Shown here piece after piece: positions 10,304 to 19,639 of a stretch of 64,000 nucleotides of DNA. Numbering within the stretch: position 1 is the first letter of the stretch; every line of letters begins with the position of its first letter. A program made the position numbers and the translations under genes. Below the pieces are notes generated by a model. That model saw nothing but the letters and a program-made list of their open reading frames with translations, was not told the DNA's origin and made no database searches. Location of the stretch: the NCBI RefSeq assembly GCF_000214415.1, contig NC_015562.1, forward strand, positions 744,001 to 808,000, written 5' to 3'. The DNA comes from Methanotorris igneus Kol 5. GTDB lineage: Archaea; AGJL01; Methanococci; Methanococcales; Methanococcaceae.

Positions 10304-10561
10304 GTTCAAAACTGTTTAGTTTTTTGTGAGTATTTGTGAGGATATGTGTGTTTATGAGTTTTAGATATATTTATATAGGACTTTATAAAGATAAAAACAT
10401 AGATGGGTGGAGCTCGGGGTCATCTCGGAGCGAAGCGACGAGAACTTAAAAACCGTTAGGTTTTTATGTCCACGACAGGGGCAGAGACACTCTTGTGTGG
10501 CTGATGACGCCCAAGTCCAATATGGGTATTTACTCACCAATACCCATATTGGACAGACCCC
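10304..10561 (+). mobile_element. IS605-type short element (258 bp) with omega-RNA-like right end
   Basis: The left end GTTCAAAACTGTTTAG follows TGCC and the right end is ACAGACCCC. The right half, from about 10405, carries the same conserved segment that encodes the TnpB C-terminus in the full element (SERSDENLKTVRFLCP) and is probably the omega-RNA scaffold. A 16-bp perfect palindrome with arms GTCCAATATGGGTATT lies at 10515-10554. No transposase. It sits 3 bp beyond the SufBD stop codon. Confidence 0.75.
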
Positions 10562-10564
10562 CAA

Positions 10565-11801
10565 TTATAATGCATTTTCTAAGGTCATATCCATAATTCT
10601 TTTTATACGGGATGCAAGTTCTTGAGGTAATCCTTTAATGTCCATGCTTAGGAATCCTTTTATTATTAAAGACGTTGCTTCATCCTCATTCAAACCTCTC
10701 GCCATTAAATATTGAACCTGTTCTTCTGCAATTTTACCCACTGCTGCCTCATGGGATAACTCTAAGTTATTTTTATATGCATCTAATGTTGGAATTGCAC
10801 TCATGTGGGCGTTATCTGACAGTATAAGGCCTCTGCACTCCAAATGACCCTTAACATTTTCTGTTTTACCAACCAAATGTCCTCTTGCAATCACTTCCGC
10901 GTTGTCATCAACAACGACTCTTGAAATTATCTCTGCACTGCTACCTTTTCCTTCCAATATGGCTCTTGAACCAACATCCATTTTTGTCTTCTCTTTACCA
11001 TACAATATTGTTTGGAAGGAAACCTTTGAATTTTCCCCTATGCAATGTGCAGTAGGATACATCTGCATGGATTTAAATGGCTGCATGGTTACGTAGTTGT
11101 TTATGGCAACGGCATTATCCTCAAGCACAAATCCAGTTCTTGGCCTAACATGGACATTTTTCCCCCCAATTGTGTATCATTGTGAATGTTAATTTTCCGT
11201 TCTTTTTTATGTAAAATTCTGATATTCCAATATGCAATCCTGATTTTACATGGGGGGCTGTTGCACATCCTGTTATAACATGCAGCTCTGCATTTTCTTC
11301 AACTATAATTATATTATGCACATTTTGGGATGTATTTTCACTACCTATAAACAAACATGCCTGCACAGGCATTTTTACCTTTACTCCTTTTGGTACTCTT
11401 ATAAAGTAACCATCTGTCCTTTCCAATTCAGCCCTTGCAGTGTATTTATCCATATCAACCTTTACAGCTTTCCAGTAGTAGTTTATTAACCAATCATACT
11501 TTTCCAAGGCCTTACTTATTGGCATAATCTCAACATTATCAAAGGCCTTTGAATAAATTACCTCATTATCTATTTGCAAGTAGGAACCAGACCTCTCCTT
11601 TTCTTCAATATCAATCCCAGCATTTAAAAGGGATTTTTTATAATCGTCATCAATATCTTTTATAGATGATATCTTTCCATACTCAGTATCTTCTTTTGTA
11701 GGGTATTTACTTAAATCAATGTCCTCCCCAAATGCAGCAGGTTTATCAATTGCCTTTTTAGCCAGTTCCTTAAGTTCTTTTAATCTATCTTGTAGAATCA
11801 T
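10565..11801 (-). CDS. SufB/SufD Fe-S cluster scaffold, apparent frameshift
   Basis: Two adjacent frames together make one SufB/SufD-family protein of about 410 residues. The first (11801 down to 11145) ends in a wrong-frame tail after FTMIHNW; the second continues with [19 protein letters not shown] and runs to 10565. The break lies in a G6A5 run near 11156-11167: removing one base restores a continuous frame. SufB/D is the scaffold on which SufC ATPase helps build Fe-S clusters. The start ATG 11801 follows GAGGGTG and overlaps the end of sufC by 17 bp. Because Fe-S assembly is essential, a sequence error or slippage is more likely than a dead gene. Confidence 0.8.
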
Positions 11802-12516
11802 TATAAACACCCTCATACCCTTCTTCCACGATCCTATTCAAAATTTCTTTTGGTTTTCCAGACAGGATAATTTTCCCATTATACAGCACATGGGCTTTGT
11901 CAGCATCTATGAAATTTAAAATATATCCCAAATGCGTAACTATTAAGCCGGATTTTCTCCTCTCATCCGGTTCTTTGTTTTTGTCGAGCATTTCATTTAT
12001 TATTCTTCCAATTAGCTCCACATTCTCAACATCAACTCCAGAATCTGGCTCATCAAACATTATAAAGTCAGGATTTTGGGCATATAATTGCAAAATTTCA
12101 GATTTTTTCCTTTCACCACCAGAGAACCCAACATTCACATCCCTATCTAAGAAATTTTCAAATTTTAATCTCTTTGCCATTTTTAAGATTTCCTTCTCAT
12201 CACGCTTTGCTATAATTTTTAACAAATCCAACAACTTAACACCTTGAATTGCTGGAGGAGTTTGAAATAATATTCCAATTCCCCTCTTAGCCCTCTCATG
12301 CATTGGAAGATTGGTTATATCCTCCCCTTTAAAGATCATCTCCCCACCAACAACTTCATATTTTGGATTTCCCAATATCGTACCTATTAACGTTGATTTT
12401 CCAGTACCATTGGGCCCAAATAGAACATGCACCTCTCCTTCATTAATTTTTAAATTTAAATCTTTTAATATTGTTTTATCCCCTATTTTTACGGATAAAT
12501 CATGAATCTCCAACAT
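11785..12516 (-). CDS. sufC: Fe-S cluster assembly ATPase SufC
   Basis: An ABC ATPase of about 243 residues with Walker [10 protein letters not shown] (residues 34-42), the [11 protein letters not shown]-loop region typical of SufC, signature FSGGERKK and Walker [13 protein letters not shown]. SufC forms a complex with SufB/SufD and powers Fe-S cluster assembly in the cytosol. The frame extends upstream to 12567, but GGTGG followed by ATG 12516 gives MLEIHDLSV, the normal SufC N-terminus. It is the first gene of a two-gene sufCB unit on the minus strand and its 3' end overlaps the next gene. Confidence 0.95.
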   Translation of the reverse strand: MLEIHDLSVKIGDKTILKDLNLKINEGEVHVLFGPNGTGKSTLIGTILGNPKYEVVGGEMIFKGEDITNLPMHERAKRGIGILFQTPPAIQGVKLLDLLKIIAKRDEKEILKMAKRLKFENFLDRDVNVGFSGGERKKSEILQLYAQNPDFIMFDEPDSGVDVENVELIGRIINEMLDKNKEPDERRKSGLIVTHLGYILNFIDADKAHVLYNGKIILSGKPKEILNRIVEEGYEGVYNDSTR

Positions 12517-12572
12517 AAAAACCACCAATGTAATCTTTAAAAGATTAAATGAGATGAGATTAGGCAAATTGA

Positions 12573-13493
12573 TTACTTTACACTTAACATCCTCTCTATT
12601 GCAATTCTTGCTTTTTTGATTATTTTCTCATCGAGTGTTATCTCGTATTTTTCCTCTCTTAAGCATCTTTCAACCTTCTCTAACGTTATTCTCTTCATTG
12701 GGTCACAAATAGCATCCTTCCTTAATGGAATTAATACCTTCTCTTCTCCAGTTTTTTCGAGTTCGAGTTTTATCCTCGTAATCAACTCACACTCAGTGCC
12801 TATAATAAACTCTTTCTTATCAGAATTCAAAACATGCCTTATCATTCCACCAGTGCTAAGAACATAATCTGCCAAATCCTGAACTTCTGGATCACACTCA
12901 GGATGCACAAGAAGTTCCGCATTCGGATACTCTCTCCTAACCCTCTTAACATCCTCGACAGTGAACTTCTTATGCACATAACAATGCCCATCCTCAGGAA
13001 TTGGAATAATCTCTTTGTCAGTTCTTTTTGAGACAAAGTATGCGAGATTTCTATCCGGACCGAATAAAACTTTGTCACAATCGAGAGAGTTAACTACCCT
13101 ATCCGCATTCGCTGAAGTACATGTTGCATCCGCAAGAGCCTTTGTCTCAGCAAGCGTATTAACATAAACAACAACCATCGCATCAGGATGCTCCTCCTTC
13201 GCCTTCCTTACAACCTCAGCCGGCAACTGATGAGCCATAGGACACTCGATATCTTTTATTTCTGGTATGAGAACTTTTTTGTCACTATTCAAAATTTTAG
13301 CAGTTTCCGCCATAAAATCTACTCCACAAAAGACAATAATATCAGCATCCGTCTCCTTCGCCTTTATACAAAGCTCCAAAGAATCCCCAACAAAATCCGC
13401 AATCCTCTGAATTTCCTCTCGTTGGTAGTTATGAGCTAAGATAACAGCATTCTTCTCTTCCTTTAACTGACTAATCCTCTGAACTATGTCCAT
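12573..13493 (-). CDS. nadA: Quinolinate synthase A
   Basis: A 306-residue NadA. It condenses iminoaspartate with dihydroxyacetone phosphate to make quinolinate for NAD biosynthesis, using an oxygen-sensitive [4Fe-4S] cluster. Visible features are [10 protein letters not shown] near the N-terminus, the Cys-containing segments [16 protein letters not shown] and [11 protein letters not shown], which fit the three cluster ligands, and the paired pseudo-symmetric domains. The length is normal for the family. It lies about 55 bp upstream of the sufC start on the same strand, so the Fe-S-dependent enzyme is next to Fe-S assembly genes, although I cannot show co-transcription. Confidence 0.95.
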   Translation of the reverse strand: MDIVQRISQLKEEKNAVILAHNYQREEIQRIADFVGDSLELCIKAKETDADIIVFCGVDFMAETAKILNSDKKVLIPEIKDIECPMAHQLPAEVVRKAKEEHPDAMVVVYVNTLAETKALADATCTSANADRVVNSLDCDKVLFGPDRNLAYFVSKRTDKEIIPIPEDGHCYVHKKFTVEDVKRVRREYPNAELLVHPECDPEVQDLADYVLSTGGMIRHVLNSDKKEFIIGTECELITRIKLELEKTGEEKVLIPLRKDAICDPMKRITLEKVERCLREEKYEITLDEKIIKKARIAIERMLSVK

Positions 13494-13531
13494 TTAATCA
13501 CCCCATCTATTTTTTCTTTTTGTTGAATGGA

Positions 13532-13933
13532 TTAGATACTCTCAGAAATTTTTATAGCTTTAACCACACATGCCTTAATGCAGCTTTTACATCCTATACA
13601 TTTTTCATCGTCAAACACAACATTAAACTCCTCATCCATTTTAATAGCATCTACAGGACAGAGGGATACACATGAACCACAATCAATGCATTTTTCTTCA
13701 TCTTTTTGTATGACTTTTTGAATTTCTACAACTTCCCCATATTTGCTAAAGAAATCTAATGTTTTATTTATCTGCTCTTCTGTACCCTCCAATTCCAAAA
13801 CCAAATGTCCTTTTTGTGACTCTATTTTTGCCCTGAGTATGTTTAGGCTAATTTTTGTATTCAATATTGCCTTTGAAATCAAAGGTTTGTGGACATTTTC
13901 TGGAGGCACATTGAGTATGATTTTCTTTTTCAT
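13532..13933 (-). CDS. NIL-domain plus 2x[4Fe-4S] ferredoxin of homocysteine biosynthesis
   Basis: About 133 residues. An N-terminal NIL-like domain (VPPENVHKPLISKAI...) is followed by two ferredoxin motifs, CIDCGSCVSLCP and CIGCKSCIKACV, each of CxxCxxCxxxC type. In methanogens this protein (MJ0099/MA1822 family) works with the adjacent aspartate-semialdehyde sulfurtransferase to make homocysteine from aspartate semialdehyde and sulfide, giving the electrons. ATG 13933 follows GGTGGTC and is preferred over the GTG four codons upstream. It starts about 20 bp after the sulfurtransferase gene ends, so the two form an operon. Confidence 0.85.
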   Translation of the reverse strand: MKKKIILNVPPENVHKPLISKAILNTKISLNILRAKIESQKGHLVLELEGTEEQINKTLDFFSKYGEVVEIQKVIQKDEEKCIDCGSCVSLCPVDAIKMDEEFNVVFDDEKCIGCKSCIKACVVKAIKISESI

Positions 13934-13955
13934 AGTGACCACCATAACTCTTATT

Positions 13956-15494
13956 TTATTGGAATGTAATTGAATAACCGACTAATTTCGATAAATCTTC
14001 GGAGGTTACCATTCCTACGACTTTGTTTTCTTTGTCTACGACTGGGACTCCTGAAATATTGTACTTATCCATTTTTCTTGCTACAACGTCAACTGGCTCG
14101 TTTACAGTAGTAGTAATCACATTCCTCGTCATAATCTCCTCTATAGACTTCTTGTTCTGAGCAATAGCTCTCGCTATATCCCAAGAAGTTATAATACCAA
14201 CCAACCTTCCAAACTCATCCACAATAGGCAAGTGATTTATATTATTCTTAATCAATATCCTAGACGCTTCTTCAATAGTTATGCCAATTGGAGCAACAAT
14301 TGGTGGTTTGCTTAATATTTCTCCAACAAGCTTCACATCTGACTTCATCGGTTTTGCAGAACCCTTTCCAAGAACATCAACCCTCTCAGTTAAGAAAAAC
14401 TCTCCTTTTAAAATCCAATCCTTCAACTCCTTAGCAATCTCTCTGGACATTTTATAGCTTGAGACGGATGATGTTTTTATCGTCTTCTCAACCTTCTTAC
14501 CATCAATTTCAACTTCGATGGTGATTTTTCCTTTTCTTAACTCTTCGTAATTAGTCCTTGCTACGACAGGCCTATCCCTCCTTGGAACTCCGTAATCTAT
14601 AATCGACACTTCGATATCTCTATCCCTTATAGCACAACACTTTGCAACCTCCGCATTCAATACTGGAATCGGTACACCAACACCAACAAACAAAGTACTT
14701 CCATAGTTTGGTATAGTTGCTGCCCTCAAGTATTTCCTATCCATCTGCTTCAAATCCCCTTTAACCATTAACGTTCCAAATGCATTATCTGGATTATGTT
14801 GCGTTCCTTCCCCAATTATATAACCAATTCCCCCACCTAAGAAGATTCTTGTTCCAATTCCAATAGTATTGTAGGTTTTGGTTTTTCTATTGTAATCGTT
14901 TTGTAGTGGGTTTAACTGCCCAGCCCCAGAGTAGTTTATGTTTCCAAACTCTGGAAGGAGTGTTCCCATGTAGGTGTAAATCTTTTCATCCCTACTATTT
15001 GTTGCAGCATTGTAGGTTTGGTAGGAGTTCCTTGGGTTTACCAATATTGCTTGGTTTATATCATCCAAAGTTATTGTTGTTCTAACTTTCTTTCTTGGGT
15101 AGCAATCAGTTGTATAGCCCTCTGCAACGAGTTCAACCTCTTTCCCAGCGACTAAATCCTCTATAACGTGAGCTCCTCCATAGTCGATGTCTATATCTGG
15201 GTCTGAGTTTGGTTGTGTTGCTCCTATGTAGGTATCTACAGCCGCAAGTCCTCCATAGCACTCAACACCATTCAAATAGATTTTTAGCATTTTTATTGGC
15301 GGGTCTGCATGTCCAAAGTTTAAGAAGACCCCACTCGAGCACATTGCTCCGAACGTTCCAGTTGTAACAACATCAACTTCTTCAGCCGCCTTCTCAGACC
15401 CAACATCCTCAACAATCCCAATCATCTCCTCCGCAGTAACAACTACAACATCACCACTCCTTATCTTTTCATTGATCTCCTTAATTGTTTTCAT
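13956..15494 (-). CDS. L-aspartate semialdehyde sulfurtransferase (DUF39) with CBS pair
   Basis: The 512-residue protein has an N-terminal DUF39 domain and a C-terminal pair of CBS domains (about residues 395-510, with GIITSWD and GMVTSEDL ends). Cys52 in FGAMCSSG and Cys131 in TTDCYPRKK are the conserved pair implicated in persulfide chemistry in the Methanosarcina homologue. The enzyme converts aspartate semialdehyde to homocysteine and replaces the usual homoserine route in methanogens. The CBS pair probably senses SAM or a nucleotide. It is first in an operon with the ferredoxin gene, and two operator-like palindromes precede it. Confidence 0.88.
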   Translation of the reverse strand: MKTIKEINEKIRSGDVVVVTAEEMIGIVEDVGSEKAAEEVDVVTTGTFGAMCSSGVFLNFGHADPPIKMLKIYLNGVECYGGLAAVDTYIGATQPNSDPDIDIDYGGAHVIEDLVAGKEVELVAEGYTTDCYPRKKVRTTITLDDINQAILVNPRNSYQTYNAATNSRDEKIYTYMGTLLPEFGNINYSGAGQLNPLQNDYNRKTKTYNTIGIGTRIFLGGGIGYIIGEGTQHNPDNAFGTLMVKGDLKQMDRKYLRAATIPNYGSTLFVGVGVPIPVLNAEVAKCCAIRDRDIEVSIIDYGVPRRDRPVVARTNYEELRKGKITIEVEIDGKKVEKTIKTSSVSSYKMSREIAKELKDWILKGEFFLTERVDVLGKGSAKPMKSDVKLVGEILSKPPIVAPIGITIEEASRILIKNNINHLPIVDEFGRLVGIITSWDIARAIAQNKKSIEEIMTRNVITTTVNEPVDVVARKMDKYNISGVPVVDKENKVVGMVTSEDLSKLVGYSITFQ

Positions 15495-15507
15495 ACTAAC
15501 ACCTCAT

Positions 15508-15562
15508 TTAACGGTGTTAAGTATTTGATTATTAAAATCATATATATACTTAACGGTATTAA
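15508..15562 (-). promoter_or_regulatory. Two 13-bp palindromes flanking the TATA box of the sulfurtransferase operon
   Basis: TTAACGGTGTTAA (15508-15520) is a perfect TTAAC-GGT-GTTAA palindrome and TTAACGGTATTAA (15550-15562) differs by one base. Their starts are 42 bp apart, four helical turns. On the minus strand a TATA-like GTATATATATG lies between them (15539-15549), so the downstream copy would cover the transcription start. This looks like a repressor operator pair. Confidence 0.6.
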
Positions 15563-15773
15563 TCAAAAAATTTGTATATTCCAAGGTATTTTGCATGTCA
15601 TAGTATTTTTCCAGATTCTCGAAAAGTATTTATAACTACACCGACACAATTTAAAATAGTGTTTACAAAGTTTTAGAAATTATTTTTAGAGTTTGTTTTT
15701 TGTTAGCGTTTAGATTTTGATGTTTATTTTAACTTAAATTTTTGACCTAAATTAATGTATAAAGTGGGAGAGT

Positions 15774-16163
15774 ATGGACAAAGAGATTTACAGGCTTATT
15801 TATGATTTAAGTCCGCGATTTAAAAGGAAAACTTTAGGAGAACTTTTAAATGAAGATAAGCCATATATTATTGTAAATGGTAAAAGACATAGGATTAAAA
15901 AGAGGGAACTTTTAAAATTAAAAGAAATTGCCAGTGAAGATTTGGAAATACCAATAGTTTTAGAAGTTGATGCTTCATTAGAAAGTGGAACTATAAAGGT
16001 CTCGGGAAAAGAGGCGGTTAAAGTTGTATCAAAGATACTTGGGAGAGAATATAACCCATTTTCAGAGGAGGATGTTTTATACATCTACAAACCAGAACTC
16101 AGAATTTTAAGGAGAGAACTGCCAACAACAACACAGTTATTGTTTAGGTTGTCTATGGATTAA
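15774..16163 (+). CDS. UPF0216 (DUF61) family protein
   Basis: The 129-residue protein has the DUF61 features: FKRKTLGELLNEDKP near the N-terminus, a basic KRHRIKKREL stretch and the C-terminal LPTTTQLLFRLS. The family is archaeal and uncharacterised. GGGAG precedes the ATG at 5 bp. It starts a run of four small genes in the same direction that I recall in M. jannaschii as MJ1224 to MJ1222. Confidence 0.8.
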   Translation: MDKEIYRLIYDLSPRFKRKTLGELLNEDKPYIIVNGKRHRIKKRELLKLKEIASEDLEIPIVLEVDASLESGTIKVSGKEAVKVVSKILGREYNPFSEEDVLYIYKPELRILRRELPTTTQLLFRLSMD

Positions 16164-16175
16164 TATGGTGGTTTT

Positions 16176-16352
16176 ATGCTAAAAAGGAAGAAATATTATG
16201 GTAGAGACCCTCTAAAAAAAATTATGAACGACCCAGAAAAAAGAGAAAAAATATATAAAATGCTATTCATATTAAATATATGGGTTTGGTTTTCAATGTT
16301 TCTTGGAGCAATTATTTTTATAGTTTTGATGTATTACTCACTCAAAGGGTGA
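16176..16352 (+). CDS. Small basic single-pass membrane protein (58 aa)
   Basis: ATG 16176 follows GGTGG at a good distance and opens a 58-codon frame. The first 28 residues are highly basic and acidic (MLKRKKYYGRDPLKK...), followed by one hydrophobic segment of about 24 residues (MLFILNIWVWFSMFLGAIIF) and a short tail. The stop lies 4 bp before the next ATG, which uses the end of this gene (GGGTGA) as its ribosome-binding site, so the two are coupled. Too short for automatic ORF lists. Family not recognised. Confidence 0.65.
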   Translation: MLKRKKYYGRDPLKKIMNDPEKREKIYKMLFILNIWVWFSMFLGAIIFIVLMYYSLKG

Positions 16353-16356
16353 TTTA

Positions 16357-16638
16357 ATGCACGAATATGTGATATATTTCACACTGTTCTCGTTGGCAGT
16401 TGGAGCATTAGCGTCTTTAAAATTGTCATTTAAGAAAAATACTGCCAATGTTCTTGTTGGGGAAGGATTATTGGCAGTTATAGTAGCAACATTCATAGTT
16501 GTTGTTTCAAATTATTATGGAATCTCTTTTGGAGAGACGATAGCACTTTTATTGCTTGTTAGTGGCCCAATTGGAACAATAGCATTCTCAAAAATTATGA
16601 AAAAAAGTAATTCTATTTCTAATTCTAATAAATGTTAA
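16357..16638 (+). CDS. Small multi-pass membrane protein
   Basis: A 93-residue protein with three hydrophobic segments (about 5-23, 32-52 and 58-78) and a polar Ser/Asn-rich tail. The layout, with LLLLVSGPIGTIAFSKIMKK in the last segment, is reminiscent of small subunits of Mrp/Mnh antiporters and energy-converting hydrogenases, but no catalytic motif proves it. It is translationally coupled to the 58-residue gene before it and is followed by a glycosyltransferase gene 70 bp later. Function unknown. Confidence 0.65.
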   Translation: MHEYVIYFTLFSLAVGALASLKLSFKKNTANVLVGEGLLAVIVATFIVVVSNYYGISFGETIALLLLVSGPIGTIAFSKIMKKSNSISNSNKC

Positions 16639-16709
16639 TTGTTAATTTTATTAATAAATATAGTTTTATTTATTTAGTATTTTAATTTAATTTTTAATTT
16701 GGTGGGATC

Positions 16710-17402
16710 ATGAACAAGGATGATATATTTGTCGTTATCCCCGCATATAATGAGGAGAAAATGATTGGAAACACGTTGAGGAACTTAAAAAAAGAGGGTT
16801 ATAAAAATATCATTGTTGTAGATGATGGAAGTGTAGATAAAACTTCAGAAATTGCAAAAAAAGAGGGGGTTATTGTCTGTAGGCATATATTAAATAGGGG
16901 GTTAGGAGGAGCATTAGGAACTGGCATAAAATGTGCCTTATTATATAAACCAAAGATTATTGTAACTTTTGATGCTGATGGGCAACACCATCCTAAGGAT
17001 ATTGAAAAAGTCGCTAAGCCAATTTTAGAGGAAGGTTATGATGTTGTTGTAGGGAGTAGGTTGATGGATAAAAATGAAGTAAAAAACATGCCATTAGTTA
17101 AAAGAATTGGAAATTGGGGGTTGAATTTTATAACCTATCTAATGGGGGGTTATTTCACAACAGACAGCCAAAGTGGGTTAAGGGCATTCTCTTATGAGGC
17201 GGCTAAGAAAGTAATAAAGGATTTAAAGAGCAATAGGTATGAGGTTTCATCTGAGTTTATTGTATTGTTTAAAAAACATAATTTGAAATTTAAAGAAGTG
17301 CCAATAAAAACTATTTATACCGAATACTCAATGTCAAGGGGGACTAATGTTAAAACGGGCTTTAAGATTCTATTTAAGTTGATTATGCAGAAAATTACAT
17401 GA
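16710..17402 (+). CDS. Family 2 glycosyltransferase (dolichyl-phosphate hexose synthase-like)
   Basis: A 230-residue GT-A fold protein: IPAYNEE near the N-terminus, VVDDGSVDKT, the DxD in TFDADGQHHP, and the GSRL and acceptor loop regions. No membrane segments are visible, so it resembles soluble Dpm1-type enzymes that transfer a sugar from a nucleotide donor to dolichyl phosphate for N-glycosylation. M. jannaschii MJ1222 is the counterpart by position. GGTGGGATC precedes the ATG. Donor sugar not determinable from the sequence. Confidence 0.85.
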   Translation: MNKDDIFVVIPAYNEEKMIGNTLRNLKKEGYKNIIVVDDGSVDKTSEIAKKEGVIVCRHILNRGLGGALGTGIKCALLYKPKIIVTFDADGQHHPKDIEKVAKPILEEGYDVVVGSRLMDKNEVKNMPLVKRIGNWGLNFITYLMGGYFTTDSQSGLRAFSYEAAKKVIKDLKSNRYEVSSEFIVLFKKHNLKFKEVPIKTIYTEYSMSRGTNVKTGFKILFKLIMQKIT

Positions 17403-17508
17403 TTTTTTTATTTTTTATTTTTGAGTGGATTTTGTGGAATAATAGAATTAGAGTTAGGATTATTAAATAATATTAACTATTTTCTTTAATTTAATATTCC
17501 TTTATAAT

Positions 17509-17524
17509 CGAAAAATTTATATAC
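17509..17524 (+). promoter_or_regulatory. BRE/TATA promoter of the restriction-modification island
   Basis: CGAAAAATTTATATAC matches BRE plus TATA, about 58 bp before the hsdM start, giving a leader of roughly 30 nt with GGTGATGGT before the ATG. Confidence 0.55.
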
Positions 17525-17581
17525 ATGTTTTTCCAATTACATAGTGAAAACATTAAAATAACTATCTAAATTGGTGATGGT

Positions 17582-19312
17582 ATGAAATTTAGAAATATTG
17601 AGCCAAGGTTTTTGAAAGCTTATAATATATTAATGGAGAAATTTGGGCTATTTCCATTTACCTATGACATGGCTGAAAAGGTTCTTAAAGATAACTATGG
17701 AAATATAAATGAAGTTTTATCCAAGTTGGTTGATGCGGGATTATTAGAAAAGGCAGCAAAAAAGGAAGATAAAAGAAAGAAAATTTATAAAATAAAGCCA
17801 TTAACCAGTGAAAAAATTGAAAAGGCAAGTAAAGATAAGTTAATTAGCTTGCTTAAGCAGGGGGCTGATTTGATAAGAACGCAGGTAGATTATAAAGTAT
17901 TACTGTTATTTTTGTTTTTTAAGGCGATTAGTGATAAATATCTCTTAAAAGTTGATGAATTAAAAAAGGAGTTTGAAGATTTGGATGAAGAAGATATTTA
18001 TGTATTGGCAAATGAGGAAATTTTAGAACTTTATGATGTTGAGAGTAAAAAGTTGTATGTATGGCATGAAGTAGCAAATAAGCCAGAAGATTTTATAACT
18101 GCATTAAATAAAATTATTGAGATGAATAAGGAGAAATTGAGCGGGTTAGATGAGTTAATAAAAAGAACTGGACTTCCTACATTATTTGAAAATGAAAATA
18201 GGCACATTGTTCAACATTTAATTAATTTATTTAGTAGAGCAGATTTTTCAGAAGCATCTTATGATATATTGGGAGATGCTTATGAATGGACTTTAAATTA
18301 TTTCGCTCCAACAAAGGCAAAAGAGGGGGAGGTTTATACACCTATTGAAGTTAGCAAATTAATTGCTCATTTAGTAGAGCCAAAAGATGATGAAGTGATT
18401 TTAGATCCTGCATGTGGTTCTGGTTCTATGTTGATAGAACAGTATAGATTTGCAGGAAGTAATCCAAATATTGTATTAGTTGGACAGGAGAGAAACGATG
18501 TAACTGCTGTTTTGGCAAAGTTGAATTTTATACTGCATGGAATTAACTTAAAAGATGCTAAGGTGTTTATTGGAGATTCTTTACTAAATCCAAAGTTTGA
18601 GAGTTTTATTAAAGAAGTTAAAGGAACTGAAAAGGCAGATAAGGTTGTAGCAAATCCACCATGGAATCAGGATGGTTATGATGAAAACACCCTAAAAGTG
18701 AATGAAAAACATGAAGATATTTATGGATATGGCTTTCCAAACAAAAACTCAGCTGATTGGGCATGGGTTCAGCTTATAAATTATTACACTGAAAAAAAGG
18801 CAGGGATTGTTTTAGATTCAGGGGCTTTGTTTAGGGGAGGGAAAGAGAGGATAATAAGGAAGAGATTTGTAGATGATGATTTAATTGAGGCAGTTGTTTT
18901 ATTGCCTGAAAAGATATTTTATAATGCCCAGGCACCAGGGATTATTTTAGTTTTGAATAAGGACAAACCACAAGATAGAAAAGGAAAAATTTTGTTTATC
19001 AACGCCTCTAATGAATATATTAAACATCCAGAAGTTAGAAGGTTAAATAAACTATCTGATGAGAACATTGAGAAAATAGCGAAAGCATATAAAGAGTTTA
19101 AGGGTGTTGATGGCTTTTGTAAGGTTGTAGATATTGAGGAGATTAAGAAGAATGACTATAACTTAAATGTTTCTTTGTATGTTGCACCTATTGAAGAGGG
19201 AGAAGAAGTTGATTTAAAAGAGGTCTATGAAGAGCTTAATAAATTGCATAATGAGTATTTGGAGAAGTTTGAGGTTGTTAAAGGTTATTTAGAGGAGATT
19301 ATTAAGCTTTAA
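17582..19312 (+). CDS. hsdM: Type I restriction-modification methyltransferase subunit
   Basis: The 576-residue HsdM has a winged N-terminal region, a helical domain typical of HsdM (about 90-240), SAM motif I DPACGSGSM (about 275) and the N6-adenine catalytic motif NPPW (about 358), followed by the target-adenine loop. It methylates adenine in the bipartite site defined by HsdS and is required for both modification and restriction. The first 90 residues form an extra winged-helix-like extension. It is separated from hsdS by a small membrane-protein gene, the same order as MJ1220-MJ1218. Confidence 0.93.
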   Translation: MKFRNIEPRFLKAYNILMEKFGLFPFTYDMAEKVLKDNYGNINEVLSKLVDAGLLEKAAKKEDKRKKIYKIKPLTSEKIEKASKDKLISLLKQGADLIRTQVDYKVLLLFLFFKAISDKYLLKVDELKKEFEDLDEEDIYVLANEEILELYDVESKKLYVWHEVANKPEDFITALNKIIEMNKEKLSGLDELIKRTGLPTLFENENRHIVQHLINLFSRADFSEASYDILGDAYEWTLNYFAPTKAKEGEVYTPIEVSKLIAHLVEPKDDEVILDPACGSGSMLIEQYRFAGSNPNIVLVGQERNDVTAVLAKLNFILHGINLKDAKVFIGDSLLNPKFESFIKEVKGTEKADKVVANPPWNQDGYDENTLKVNEKHEDIYGYGFPNKNSADWAWVQLINYYTEKKAGIVLDSGALFRGGKERIIRKRFVDDDLIEAVVLLPEKIFYNAQAPGIILVLNKDKPQDRKGKILFINASNEYIKHPEVRRLNKLSDENIEKIAKAYKEFKGVDGFCKVVDIEEIKKNDYNLNVSLYVAPIEEGEEVDLKEVYEELNKLHNEYLEKFEVVKGYLEEIIKL

Positions 19313-19325
19313 AAGGGTGATAGAA

Positions 19326-19616
19326 ATGGATTTGACACTCTTTATTATTTACTTTATATTTTGGATAATTGTCAATACTATTGAGAGTTTTAGAAAAATT
19401 TCAGCAATCATTGGGTTATTTCTATTAATGGGAATCTTCTTAAAGTACATGGTTTTTGTTCCAACCCTATACAATACAGGAGATGTTAGTTTATGTGCTA
19501 ATTTGATAACTTCTTTAATCTATGATTTTGTTCAGTGGGCATTACCACCATGGGCAGGTTTTTTCATAGGTTCAGCACTTTCGGGTAATTATAACAATAT
19601 ACAACAAATTATTTAA
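19326..19616 (+). CDS. Small membrane protein inside the restriction island
   Basis: About 96 residues with two or three hydrophobic segments (residues 3-18, 26-45 and 65-87, the last containing WALPPWAGFFIGSAL). GGGTGATAGAA before ATG 19326 decides the start. It lies 13 bp after hsdM and 23 bp before hsdS, so it is co-transcribed with them. The same position is occupied by a small hypothetical gene in M. jannaschii (MJ1219). Type I systems do not need such a protein, so its conservation in place is curious. Function unknown. Confidence 0.7.
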   Translation: MDLTLFIIYFIFWIIVNTIESFRKISAIIGLFLLMGIFLKYMVFVPTLYNTGDVSLCANLITSLIYDFVQWALPPWAGFFIGSALSGNYNNIQQII

Positions 19617-19639
19617 TTTGAGACAAGAGGGGGATTATT

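Noticed and set aside
10407-10625. 72-residue ORF ending in a TnpB-like sequence
   Set aside because: Only the terminal TnpB codons are present, within the scaffold part of a short element; there is no ribosome-binding site or full domain.
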